NCBI GenBank assembly: GCA_910589415.1
Contig: OU342636.1
Span: forward strand, 2,090,437 to 2,154,436
DNA length: 64,000 nucleotides
Direction: 5' to 3'
Origin: Malachius bipustulatus
Lineage: Eukaryota; Arthropoda; Insecta; Coleoptera; Melyridae
Each line of letters starts with the position of its first letter. The first letter of the stretch is position 1. Below are positions 10,734 through 20,878 of the stretch, in pieces. The notes beneath the pieces are model-generated. The model saw only the letters and a list, made by a program, of their open reading frames with translations. It searched no databases and was not told the DNA's origin. Both the position numbers and the translations under genes were made by a program.

Positions 10734-13409
10734 CAAGCTAAATTAATTCGTATTGCCGAATGGAACGCAAATGGTCTAGCAAACCATAAAACTGAAATAA
10801 TAACCTTCATGCAACTCAACAAAATTGACATATTGCTAATATCCGAGACACACTTCACCGACAGAACAATGTTCAAAATTCCCAATTTTTCAATATATTG
10901 GACCAACCATCCTGATGGTACAGCACATGGCGGCGCAGCTATCCTAATTCGTAACACCATACCGCATTATGAAGAAACAAGATATCAAACAGAGAAAATT
11001 CAAGCGGCAGTAATCCACATCAATGCTCAACCATGGTCATTTGATATCGCTGCTATGTATAGCCCACCAAGACATAGAATTAGCACAACAGAATATGATG
11101 ATTTTTTCAGACATCTAGCAAACAAATTCATTATTGGAGGGGACTGGAACGCAAAGCATACAGACTGGGGCTCGAGGCTATGCACGGCAAAAGGAAGGAA
11201 CTTGAAACAAGCTATCACGAATTCAAATTGCTCCTATTTATCGACAGGTCAACCCACCTACTGGCCATCAGATCCAAATAAGATTCCAGATTTACTAGAC
11301 TTCTTTGTCCTCAAAGGTATAGCTCCAAACTATGCCACCATAGAACCATCCTGGGACCTCTCAACAGACCATACACCCATAATCACTACACTCAGCACTC
11401 ACATAATAAACCGTCCAAAGATTACAAAGTTATCATCTCCAAAAACAAACTGGAGTGTATTCAACCAATATATCAAGGAACAACTAAACTTGAATATCCC
11501 GCTGAAACAACCAGATGACATTGATAATGCGGTACACTACCTCACTCAGACGATACAAGCAGCATGTCAAGTAGCCACTCCCCCACAAAACAACGCAAAT
11601 GAACCTGAAAGTAACATACCGGTACAAATAAAGCACCTTGTTGCACAAAAAAGAAGAGCAAGACGAATATGGCAAAGAACTCGAAATCCAATAGATAAAA
11701 ACTAATATAATCGACTAACGCGACAACTAAAAGCTGTCCTACAAGAAAACAGAAATGCTACATTCGAATCATACATCAGCAGCTTATCGAAGGAAGACCA
11801 CAGCATTTGGAAGGCAACTAAATCATTTAAGAGACCAATGCAGCATGTTCCACCTTTAAGAAAGTATGATGGAAGTTGGGCAAAAACAGAGAAGGAAAAA
11901 GCAACAAGCTTCGCAGAGCACCTCTCACAAGTCTTCAGTGCACCAGAACTGAACAGCAACCCTCACGAAGACAAAGTCAAAAAGTTTATAGATGTACCCT
12001 GCCCGATGATGTTGCCAATCAAATATTTCACGCCAAAAGAAGTAAAAGAAGCGATTAAACGATGCAACAACCACAAAGCACCTGGCTACGACTTGATTGT
12101 GGGCCAGATGTTAAAACAGCTACCCAGAAAAGCAGTTGTACTGCTAACCATAATTTACAATAGTATATTAAGATTAGCATACTGCCCGATCACATGGAAG
12201 TTTGCACAAATAATCATGATTCAAAAACCAAACAAACCTCCAAATATAGCTACCTCATACAGACCAATAAGTTTATTACCAATCATGTCCAAAACCTTTG
12301 AAAGGCTTCTGCTCAGGAGAATATCAGCAGACACTGACATAGATACAACAATACCTACACACCAATTTGGATTTAGAGAAAATCATTCAACCCTTCAGCA
12401 GTGCCACAGAATAGTCAAGAATATCCATACAAGTTTAGAGGAGAGAAAACTGTGTACAGCTGCATTCCTGGACATTGAGCAGGCTTTTGATCGTGTCTGG
12501 CATGATGGCCTCCTATATAAACTTAAAACGTTATTCCCTACTCCTTACTATCTTATCCTAAAATCATACCTCACAGACCGATACTTTCAAGTAAGGCTCA
12601 GCACAGAAACCTCCAACTATTATCATATAAAATCTGGTGTTCCCCAAGGAAGTGTCCTCGGCCCCCTCCTGTACCTCATTTTCACGGCTGACATTCCAAC
12701 TATAAACGATACCACTATCGCCACGTTTGCCGATGATACTGCCATAATCTCAATAAGTGAAGACCCTCAAATAGCATCGGAGAATCTCCAATTACACCTA
12801 GACCAGCTGCAAGTTTGGCTGAGTAGATGGAAAATCAAAGTAAACCTCAATAAATCCGCACAAATTACGTTCACGAACAGGAATATAATCTGTCCCAGAG
12901 TCACATTGAACAATACGCAGTTACCAGTAAGCAACCAAGTCAAGTACCTAGGATTAACACTTGATCAAAAACTCACCTGGAAGGCACACATCTCAGCAAA
13001 GAAAACCCAAATTAACCTCAAAATTCGCCAAATGAACTGGCTAATAGGCCGTAGATCGCAACTCTCCACAGAAAATAAGCTACTTCTGTATAAATGTATA
13101 ATAAAGCCTATTTGGACCTACGGAATCCAGCTCTGGGGCTGTGCCAAGCCATCAAATACCAAAATTATACAAAGAATCCAATCAAAGATACTTCGAGCAA
13201 TTTTCAATGCACCATGGTATGTAAGCAACAAAACCTTGCACGACGACTCTAGTCTCCCGCTTGTTGAAGATGAAATCAAAAGATTTACAAGGAACTACCT
13301 CGACCAACTTCCCGAACACCCCAATGAATTAGCGAGACAATTGTGTACACAGCCAGAAATAAGAAGACGGTTAAAAAGACAGTGGCCGACAGATACATTA
13401 AATCAGTGA
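10722..13409 (+). pseudogene. Jockey-like ORF2, endonuclease plus reverse transcriptase, one nonsense codon
   Basis: A single frame of 896 codons from ATG 10722, which overlaps the ORF1 end, to 13409, broken only by TAA at 11703-11705 (codon 328). Endonuclease: EWNANGLANHK, ISETHF, IGGDWNAKH, STDHTPI. Reverse transcriptase: YRPISLLPIMSKTFER, AFLDIEQAFDRVWHD, GVPQGSVLGPL, TFADDTA. Both halves keep their catalytic motifs. One base change separates it from an open frame, so this copy is young but probably inactive. Confidence 0.9.
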
Positions 13410-14215
13410 CGTACGCCGAAAGTGTTAACTTATGTTAATTAATAACCGGGAGTCATACCATAGGGTAATTTCTCCCCTCATGTATTTAACATTTAACTAA
13501 TTTACTTATAGCTTCCAATAGCAGGTTGTAAATTTGCATACTTTATTAATAAAAAAAAAAAAAAAGATTATTTGAGAAAAGTCAAAAAGGATGGTTTGTA
13601 AAGTTGAAGTTTGTAATGAGCGATTTATGAGTTATAAACAAATGAAAATCGCGATTTTCCATTTTCAAAGCAGCTTATATTGAAAACGGCTCGAGATATG
13701 GAAAAACGGTTTACATGTTCCTATCTTAACTTTTCAAGCGGTATCCTATTGGATGGATGAAATTTTTATACAGAGTGGTAAAAAATTTGATTATTTTCAT
13801 CACCCGGTATAAAAATTTCAGCTACATGATAGGATACCAAATTAAAAATTAAGATAGGGACATGTAAACCGTTTTTCCATATCTCGAGCCATTTTCATTG
13901 TAAGCTGCTTTGAAAATGAAAAATCGCGATTTTCATTTGTTTATAACTCATAAATTGCTCATTACAAACTTCAACTTTACAAACCATTCTTTTTGACTTT
14001 TCTCAAACAATATGAAAATGTAATAATATAGAGGGTGTCCTATTTAAAATAACAAAGTTGTATGGCGTACAGCTATATTGGGCCATTCTGTGTATCTGAA
14101 AATAATTTTACAAACTGCACTTTACCCTCCCATTTACAGCACTTTTTGGTTCATTTCGATATCTTTAATGGTATAGGTGTAATCGAGCTTTCCCATATCA
14201 ATGACTCACCCTGTA

Positions 14216-14630
14216 TAGTGCAAGGACTACAATCATTACTCCGTTGAAGTTTACTTTCAGTTCAATTGCTTTATGCATACCTATATGTACTATCTCATAC
14301 GCGTATTTATATTTTTCCCTAACGTATACCATCATTCTGGTTTATATCACCATTATTATAAATCTGATTATAGCCTTCTAACCGAAAAAGACCCGGCTCG
14401 TCCAAGCTCCAAGTCTCCGTTAACACAACAATATCCAGTCTAGGCAATTCTTTTAGGAGTACGCCTAGTTCATCGTAATTTTTTGAAATGCTTCTTATAT
14501 TAGCATGAAATAAGTTGAACCTATCCTTCCCGGAGTCACGAAGGTGTGAACCTCGAAACCAAGACAGGTCAACTTCTTTAGATTGTATAGTATCATCCCC
14601 GTAGTCCCTCACATACCGGTCCATCCCCTA
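14216..14630 (-). pseudogene. LINE-B ORF2 N-terminus, start of the endonuclease
   Basis: Starts near 14624 and shows FHANIRSISKNYDEL, then LDIVVLTETW with the metal-binding Glu, then LEGYNQIYNN. A frame change near 14320 is followed by KYAYEIVHI and VMIVVLAL up to the insertion at 14216. The next endonuclease residues are at 8764-8865. The gypsy element at 14818-19971 separates this ORF2 start from ORF1 (20108-20727). Confidence 0.75.
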
Positions 14631-14817
14631 ATATTTAATTATTATAAATAAATACGCTGTCACAAACAAACTACAATTGTTTTTATCTTTATCTAACACT
14701 CGTAACATAATATCGTGCTCCGCTAATGTACAGATAAATACATCCCACAAAGTACTGAATATTTCCCTTTATCTAATAAGCTTTGTTCCCTCTCATTAAA
14801 TAACTAAATATATATAA

Positions 14818-15226
14818 TGTTATTTAGCTATCCTCTATATCTTTTAGGGTCGACAAATTGAAATAATAAACTAGACTGTTGTTGCTCTGCAAACAAAGAT
14901 TTATTCTATTAACTACCTACTTACTAAACTACTACTAAAATTAAACTATATTACAATAATTAAAAGACCCACCTGCAAACAAAGAAACGACATTCAAAGT
15001 TTATTGCCTCGCTTTGTCTATTCCTTTTTACATGGAGGTTCTTTCTTAAAATAATTGAATACAATAACAACCACTATAACTACTCATTTCAGATAAAATA
15101 ATTATTACTGATTGATAAATAAAATTATATTATTATCTGGTGAGTTCATTCCACCTCTACCTACACCATTACCTGCGCGGCGCGCGGCACAATTCAAAAT
15201 TAGGGAAATGCATTATTTCCTTTACA
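14818..15226 (-). repeat. Gypsy-1 3' LTR
   Basis: 409 bp, minus-strand ends TGTAAAGG…AAATAACA. Same sequence as 19563-19971 on reading. It contains the GC-rich patch GCGCGGCGCGCGG (about 15175-15188). Confidence 0.93.
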
Positions 15227-15236
15227 TCTCCCCCCT
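15227..15236 (-). other. Gypsy-1 polypurine tract
   Basis: AGGGGGGAGA on the minus strand directly abuts the 3' LTR, the expected position for the plus-strand primer of reverse transcription. Confidence 0.8.
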
Positions 15237-15296
15237 CGGATAAGAAAATTTTCGAGAAATTTTCCACTATATATCCTCTGCAGTTTCTGCTTTTTC

Positions 15297-18125
15297 TTAA
15301 TCTTCTAATGTAGGAACCGGAATAAGTTTTGTTATATGGAAAAGATTTGATTCTGTTTTTTTGTGACCTGTGTCTATCCTATATATTGAGTTTGAAATTT
15401 TTTCAATAATCTTATACGGTCCAATTTTTAATTCATCTAATTTCTTCCTGTTCAGCTTGTTCCCATTTTCTACATATACGATATCCCCTTTGTTGAATTC
15501 ATGGTTTTTGCGATTTTTATCAAATAGTGTTTTGTTGTAGTTATGTGATCGTATTGTATTTTTAAGTGCTAATTTTCTGTCTCTGTCCCAGTCGCTATTT
15601 GATACTTCTCGCTGTAGTTCATTTGGTAAAATTGCGACATCTGTACCATATAAAAGATACCGTGGCGAAAAGCCAGTGACTGAATGACTAGTATCATTAT
15701 ATTTATTTACACATTCATGAGCTACTGTTGTCCAGGCTCTCTTTTTTCCTCTCTTATTTAACTTGCATCTGATTTTGTTCACTAATGTTTGATTCAGTCT
15801 TTCATTTAGGCCATTTGAAAATGGTGCATTTACTGCTGTGAAGACCATTGGTATCCGTCTGTCCTTTAAGAATTTCTTGAATTCTTTCGAATTGATTCCC
15901 GGATACTGGTCGGTGAGAAGCATACCAATATCTTCCGATTCCGTTATGTTCATGATTAGTCTTATAAAATCATTTGCAGTCTGCGTTTTGGAGGTAAGGA
16001 TGAACGCGTATCTTGTAAAATGATCGACTAAAAGATGTAGATATTTTTTCGTTGATCTTGAACCTCCAAAACCCCCAATTGTATCTATAGACATTATTTC
16101 GAAAGGCTTTGTGGCCGGGCCCAGATGAGACATCAAGCCAAATTTGTCGTGCCCTCTCGATTTATTTTTTATACAAACTTCACAGCTTCTACAAATTCTC
16201 TCCAAGTTTTTGGTCAAATTTTTTGCGACGTAGAGTGGACTAATCGTTTTTTGCATTTGACTAATTCCAATATGGCACATGTTTTCATGTATGTTTTTTA
16301 ATAATTTAACGCTAAATTCTTCTGATAAAATTATTTTTTCTTTTTTTCTAATTTTTTTCAAGTATATACCATGTTTTTCAATTAATTTGTCTTTATTATT
16401 TTGTACTTCTTCATTTTTATTTTGATCTGTTTGAATATCTTCCATTTTAATCAAGTTCACAACCTTTAATTGATCATCTGTATTTTCATCCGATTCTAAT
16501 ACTGGATTTCTGCTTAGACAGTCTGCTTCCACATTTTTCTCTCCTGGAGCATATTTTATTTTGAAGTCATATTGCGATAAATAATATGTTAAGTCCCCCA
16601 ACTCTTCATCGGTTCTAGATTTCAGATTCATGTTTTCCAGTGGTTTGTGGTCTGAATAAACTGTAAATGATTTACCCATCAACCAGTATTGCCAATATCT
16701 CACAGCCTCTTTGATAGCCAAACATTCCAAGTATATTGCCTTTTTTTTCTTCTGAGGTTCACTTAGTTTTTTTGAAAAGTAAGCTACTGGTTTTTCTTTT
16801 CCATTAGGCTGTGTCTGTTTTAAAATGGCTCCAACCCCTTCTAAAGAAGCATCTGTATAAATATTGATCGGTAAATCTTGGTCAAAAATTTCCAGAACTG
16901 GTTGGGAACATAGCATGTTTTTCATCCTCTCAAATGCTACTTGGCATTCATCGGACCAAACAAACTTTTGATTTTTCCTGAGTAAATTATGCAAAGGATC
17001 TAATATTATTGCACTCTTTGGTATGTATTCGTGATAAAAATTGATTTTTCCTAAAAATTGTCTTACATTTTTTTGAGTTTTAGGGACAGGAAAATTCTTT
17101 ATTGAAATCAAATTATCCTTTAGTGGTCTGATAGAATTATTTTGTATTATATGACCCAAATATTTTACTAAATCTGATGCAAATGTACATTTTGTAAATT
17201 TTAACCTGAAACCTTCTGTTTTGATCGCTTCAAGCAATTGTGTTAGATGATTAATATGTTCAGAAAAAGTCTTAGAAAATATTAGAATGTCATCTATATA
17301 ATTAACCGCAAAATCAGTAAGTTTATACTTTCTCAAAATATTACTTAATATCCTCTGAAAAATTGCCGGTGAGGTTTTTAGTCCGAAAGGTAAACAGGTC
17401 CATTGGAAATGTCCTTCCTGTGTTACGAATCCCGTCTTTTTCCTATCTTCGATACGTAGAGGAATTGACCAAAATGCTGAGTTTATATCTAGAGTGGAAA
17501 AAAATATGCAATTCCTCGTCTTTATCATAAGGTCTTCAATTAGCGGAAATGGTTGTGCTTGGGGCACTACTATTTTATTCAAGTCCCTAAAATCTATACA
17601 CAGTCTAGATTTTTTGTTTTCCTCTTTTTTAAATGCTAAAGTGACAGGCGCTGCAAATGGACTGTAGGATTCTTCTATCAGCTTATTATCTAGCAATTTT
17701 GCTATTTGCTCTTCTATCTCTTTTTTATCATTTATAGTACATCTGTAAGGCCTCTTACTACAGTATTTGTCTACTAATAGATCTATCCTCGCTTCATATC
17801 CATTAACAGTGCCGACATCATAATTATTTTTGGCAAAAACTGATTTATATTTGCATACCAATCTATTTATTTCAGATTTTTCATGCTGATTTAAATGATT
17901 TATTTTTAGTTCGATATCTTCCGCCTTTATATGCTCATTAAAATTTATTTTGTAGTTTTTTGTAGCGTTAGTGTTATCTTCTATACTATCTAATGCAGGA
18001 TTTGTATTTTTATTTTCAGAAATTTCTTCTATTTTATTTTTATTATTCAGACTGTGTTTTTGAGTTATTTTTAAATCCTCATTTTGCACAAGTTTGAACT
18101 TTTTTATTAAATCTAATCCTATCAA
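15297..18125 (-). CDS. Gypsy-1 pol: reverse transcriptase, RNase H, integrase
   Basis: 942 codons in the open frame; the protein probably begins upstream through a -1 shift at 18170-18176, so the first residues (LIGLDLIKKF) are the end of the protease fold. Reverse transcriptase about residues 115-300 with LCIDFRDLNK and YIDD at 276-279. RNase H about 415-540 (IYTDASLEG, YSDHKPLE, DCLSRNP). Integrase zinc finger near 613-652 (HENMCHIG, CRSCEVC). Integrase catalytic residues D681, D739 and E775 give D,D,35,E spacing. A C-terminal GPY/F-like segment follows (YKIIEKIS). No disabling change seen; likely functional. Confidence 0.93.
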   Translation of the reverse strand: MIGLDLIKKFKLVQNEDLKITQKHSLNNKNKIEEISENKNTNPALDSIEDNTNATKNYKINFNEHIKAEDIELKINHLNQHEKSEINRLVCKYKSVFAKNNYDVGTVNGYEARIDLLVDKYCSKRPYRCTINDKKEIEEQIAKLLDNKLIEESYSPFAAPVTLAFKKEENKKSRLCIDFRDLNKIVVPQAQPFPLIEDLMIKTRNCIFFSTLDINSAFWSIPLRIEDRKKTGFVTQEGHFQWTCLPFGLKTSPAIFQRILSNILRKYKLTDFAVNYIDDILIFSKTFSEHINHLTQLLEAIKTEGFRLKFTKCTFASDLVKYLGHIIQNNSIRPLKDNLISIKNFPVPKTQKNVRQFLGKINFYHEYIPKSAIILDPLHNLLRKNQKFVWSDECQVAFERMKNMLCSQPVLEIFDQDLPINIYTDASLEGVGAILKQTQPNGKEKPVAYFSKKLSEPQKKKKAIYLECLAIKEAVRYWQYWLMGKSFTVYSDHKPLENMNLKSRTDEELGDLTYYLSQYDFKIKYAPGEKNVEADCLSRNPVLESDENTDDQLKVVNLIKMEDIQTDQNKNEEVQNNKDKLIEKHGIYLKKIRKKEKIILSEEFSVKLLKNIHENMCHIGISQMQKTISPLYVAKNLTKNLERICRSCEVCIKNKSRGHDKFGLMSHLGPATKPFEIMSIDTIGGFGGSRSTKKYLHLLVDHFTRYAFILTSKTQTANDFIRLIMNITESEDIGMLLTDQYPGINSKEFKKFLKDRRIPMVFTAVNAPFSNGLNERLNQTLVNKIRCKLNKRGKKRAWTTVAHECVNKYNDTSHSVTGFSPRYLLYGTDVAILPNELQREVSNSDWDRDRKLALKNTIRSHNYNKTLFDKNRKNHEFNKGDIVYVENGNKLNRKKLDELKIGPYKIIEKISNSIYRIDTGHKKTESNLFHITKLIPVPTLED

Positions 18126-18157
18126 AAAATCATATTTAAAATTTTCTTCATCAATAA

Positions 18158-18391
18158 TTAAACATCTACATTTTTTTCTAATTCAAAAATTTTTATTTTC
18201 AAAGTTGTCAAACCGCTAGTTTTTTTAACACCATTAATAGTTACCAAATCAGTTATATTCAAATTATTTCCCCTTCTTTTTAGTTTCAATAACTTCGAAT
18301 TAATCAGAGAAACGTTTGAACCTGAATCGTAAACCCCCTGTATTTCTAATTTATCATTCAATCGTAGTTTGACATTTATTAATGGTGTCAC
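18158..18391 (-). CDS. Gypsy-1 aspartic protease frame
   Basis: 77 codons with the active-site motif YDSGSNVSLI (residues about 21-30). The listed first codon is GTG, so the frame has no convincing own start. It is entered by -1 shifting from gag at 18397-18403, just before the gag stop. The frame ends before the last strand of the protease fold, whose residues lie in the -1 frame that continues into pol. The enzyme would cleave the Gag-Pro-Pol polyprotein. Confidence 0.85.
   Translation of the reverse strand: MTPLINVKLRLNDKLEIQGVYDSGSNVSLINSKLLKLKRRGNNLNITDLVTINGVKKTSGLTTLKIKIFELEKNVDV
18170..18176 (-). promoter_or_regulatory. Slippery heptamer A AAA AAT at the pro/pol junction
   Basis: In protease frame the codons are GAA AAA AAT, so the heptamer A AAA AAT is correctly phased for a -1 slip. 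After the slip the frame stays open and merges with pol. No downstream pseudoknot was evaluated. Confidence 0.65.
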
Positions 18392-19524
18392 TATTCGTTT
18401 TTTTGATTAGTTTCGTTTAATTCGGCTTCTAGTACTGAATTGTTTACATGTTTTATGAAATCTTTCCTTACCTTATCTTCCTCTTTTTTATTAAACCAAC
18501 ATATAGCTTCCGAGTGATAACGATTACCTTTGTTCAATTTTTCACAAATTTTACATGGGTTTAGGTCTCTACTCTTACTACTAGTTTTTACATTTTCACT
18601 TTTTTTCTTACCAAAAATGCTTCTTTTATTTACTAAATGTTCATACTTGCTAACTTCATTAAACAAATCCACTGTATCTTCTAGTGCTTCTCTATCAATT
18701 CTATTTAGGATGAACTCTGGTAAACCGGCTGCAATGAGATCCACTAAGGTACCCTTGTCAATTGATCTTCTCATATTTAGTAAAAGTTTTTCCTTTCTTA
18801 TGGCATAATCCAACAACGAACCATCTTTGTATTTAAATAACAATGCATAAGTGACTGGATTCCATCCCTTGTTTGCAAATGATTCACAGAATTTATTTTT
18901 CCATGTTGTCCATTCTGAACCTATCCCTAGTTTCATAATCATTGAACTGTACCATTCTACACAGGACCCATCCATGAACAATCTGAGAATTTCAATTTTC
19001 TTGTCATCTGTTGTTACATCAAAGCGGGTGCATTCTTTTTCAAAAGTATCAATCCATAGGCTTGCGTTATAATTTCTGCTTGTAAATTTTTCAATCACAA
19101 ACTTCTCTGCAATGTGTTTTAAGCTCTGCTGTTTATTTGCTTGTGTATTTTCTACTAGTTTTTCAAATAATCTTTCTAATGTATCTGCTTCTTTTTTTTG
19201 TGAAGTAGCAAGTTGTTCTGGATGCACTTCTTCGAGAAATTGATCCCCAAATTGTAAATTACCATCATCATCTATATAGGTTTTTCTAAGTTCATCGGTC
19301 ATTGTTATCCAGACTCTTCTAATCTGGTACCTTTTTTCTAAACTGTTTTTCACTTTATTATATGTAGTTGTTTTAAGTATATCCTTATGATAATTAACTG
19401 CTTGAAACTTTTCTGGTATTGCATACGTTTTATTATCGCTTGTGGCTATGGAAGTAATTGAGTAAACGTTTGACTTTCCATCATTTCCAGGCAATAGTGT
19501 AAATTCAAATCGTAGCTTATCCAT
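18391..19524 (-). CDS. Gypsy-1 gag
   Basis: 377 codons from ATG at 19524, 38 bases inside the 5' LTR boundary. The centre looks like a retrotransposon capsid (WIDTFEKECTRF, WYSSMIMKL, WTTWKNKFCESF, LLLNMRRSIDK). The C-terminus has a Cys/His cluster (CKICEKLNKGNRYHSEAICW) in place of standard CCHC knuckles. It would form the particle that packages the element RNA. It ends at TAG 18391-18393, overlapping the protease frame. Confidence 0.88.
   Translation of the reverse strand: MDKLRFEFTLLPGNDGKSNVYSITSIATSDNKTYAIPEKFQAVNYHKDILKTTTYNKVKNSLEKRYQIRRVWITMTDELRKTYIDDDGNLQFGDQFLEEVHPEQLATSQKKEADTLERLFEKLVENTQANKQQSLKHIAEKFVIEKFTSRNYNASLWIDTFEKECTRFDVTTDDKKIEILRLFMDGSCVEWYSSMIMKLGIGSEWTTWKNKFCESFANKGWNPVTYALLFKYKDGSLLDYAIRKEKLLLNMRRSIDKGTLVDLIAAGLPEFILNRIDREALEDTVDLFNEVSKYEHLVNKRSIFGKKKSENVKTSSKSRDLNPCKICEKLNKGNRYHSEAICWFNKKEEDKVRKDFIKHVNNSVLEAELNETNQKNE
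18397..18403 (-). promoter_or_regulatory. Slippery heptamer A AAA AAC at the gag/pro junction
   Basis: Gag codons CAA AAA AAC place a consensus A AAA AAC heptamer in phase two codons before the gag stop. The -1 frame reads directly into the protease. This is one of the best characterised retroviral shift sites. Confidence 0.75.
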
Positions 19525-19562
19525 AATTATTTCAATTTTAAACTAAAAATGTCGTTTTATAA

Positions 19563-19971
19563 TGTTATTTAGCTATCCTCTATATCTTTTAGGGTCGACA
19601 AATTGAAATAATAAACTAGACTGTTGTTGCTCTGCAAACAAAGATTTATTCTATTAACTACCTACTTACTAAACTACTACTAAAATTAAACTATATTACA
19701 ATAATTAAAAGACCCACCTGCAAACAAAGAAACGACATTCAAAGTTTATTGCCTCGCTTTGTCTATTCCTTTTTACATGGAGGTTCTTTCTTAAAATAAT
19801 TGAATACAATAACAACCACTATAACTACTCATTTCAGATAAAATAATTATTACTGATTGATAAATAAAATTATATTATTATCTGGTGAGTTCATTCCACC
19901 TCTACCTACACCATTACCTGCGCGGCGCGCGGCACAATTCAAAATTAGGGAAATGCATTATTTCCTTTACA
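19563..19971 (-). repeat. Gypsy-1 5' LTR
   Basis: 409 bp, same sequence as 14818-15226 on reading. On the minus strand it is the upstream LTR; TATAAAACG follows its end, and no standard tRNA-type primer-binding site is obvious. Confidence 0.92.
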
Positions 19972-20107
19972 TATACTAAAAATACCAAATATACCAAAAA
20001 TAACAAATATACCAAATACTACTAGATAACTAATTAACCCACTAAACAAAAATAGGCAACCAATAACATCATCATCAAATAGTACAAAAGGATACCTTCT
20101 CTTGTTT

Positions 20108-20727
20108 TTATAATTTTTCTATATCTTCACTATTGCTGATTACGTGCTTGATCCCATTTGTATCTCTAACAAAAATTTTCCCATTGATAGTTCATGCTTC
20201 TCGGGCACCAAACTTAGCAATTGCTTCTTTATAAACAAAAATTTATCCCTCGGAAGTTCTTCATACAGCCTAACATGGGTGCCCTTGAGTTTCTTTCTAT
20301 TTCTAATCGAGTCCATTTTTATTCCAGAATTTATTAATTTCAGCATCACGGCTCGATCCTTTCCATCTATTTTCCTGCCTATTCGATAGCAGCTCTCAAT
20401 GTTATTCATCTCAACTTTAACGCCTATTTTATCAACACATAATGAGATAACTTTCATATTTATGTTCTCTCCCATTTCTTCTGGTAATCCTGTTATACGT
20501 ATATTATTTCTTGTCGAGTTCCGGTCCAATATTTTAACCTGTTCCCTCAATTTTACTATTTCAGTTTCAAGTTTATTTACCTTATCAACTGTGCTCTGCA
20601 GCGCCACCTTATCAGCCACTTTTTCAGCTATAATTTCGATGAATTTAAGATCTCTTGTGAAAATTTCTGTTATTGTATCCCTTATTATATTTATTACCTC
20701 GTTCTTTACATCTCTTGTTTAGGGCAT
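20108..20727 (-). pseudogene. LINE-B ORF1, coiled coil plus RRM-like protein
   Basis: The ATG at 20725-20727 is followed by a TAA at codon 3. The frame then stays open through a heptad-like coiled coil (VNKLETEIVKLREQVKIL) and an RRM-like core of LINE ORF1 type (NNIRITGLPEE, CYRIGRK, HVRLYEELP). A shift near 20180 leads to the natural end at 20108. About 206 residues in all. It binds element RNA. The rest of LINE-B lies to the left beyond gypsy-1. Confidence 0.75.
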
Positions 20728-20878
20728 TTTGATATTTTTTTCCTTCTATATTTCTTCCAATTTAACGCACTCTATTTTAAAGCAAATTTACACTATGTTA
20801 CGCTTTGTTCGTTCTTTTAATTCAGCACATTTACGGTTTTATTGCGGAGCAACGCTAAAACACTACGCACGGTCCGGC

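Larger units (their letters stand above)
9079..13565 (+). mobile_element. Full-length Jockey-like LINE with target duplications and poly(A)
   Basis: GATTATTTGA at 9069-9078 and 13566-13575 is a 10-bp target duplication. The 5' UTR is 165 bp and starts near ACAGTATTCATTTG. Two overlapping ORFs, a 155-bp 3' UTR and a run of about 15 A (13551-13565) follow. The three-knuckle ORF1 with a PRE_C2HC-like domain and the ORF1/ORF2 overlap are Jockey-clade hallmarks. The copy carries few lesions (two frame changes and a stop in ORF1, one stop in ORF2). Confidence 0.9.
8866..14215. mobile_element. Palindromic foldback element, split by a Jockey-like LINE
   Basis: The left piece 8866-9078 and right piece 13566-14215 together make an about 860-bp palindrome centred near 13795. 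Termini are TACAGGGTRAGTCATTG, flanked by TA (8864-8865, 14216-14217). Three tiers of the ACAGGGTG word are seen: the ends, a second pair at 9047-9056 and 14029-14038, and a central pair near 13780 and 13803. No coding capacity. It inserted in the LINE-B endonuclease; the Jockey-like LINE entered it later. Confidence 0.85.
14818..19971 (-). mobile_element. Gypsy-1, structurally complete gypsy-type LTR retrotransposon
   Basis: 5154 bp on the minus strand with TG…CA LTRs of 409 bp each, gag, protease and pol all open. The two LTRs look identical by eye over their full length, which implies a very recent insertion. TATA at 14813-14816 and 19972-19975 is a likely 4-bp target duplication, with one ambiguous base at the left junction. 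Gag, protease and pol lie in successive -1 frames with slippery heptamers at the two junctions. The element split LINE-B between ORF1 and ORF2. No env-like frame is seen. Confidence 0.92.
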
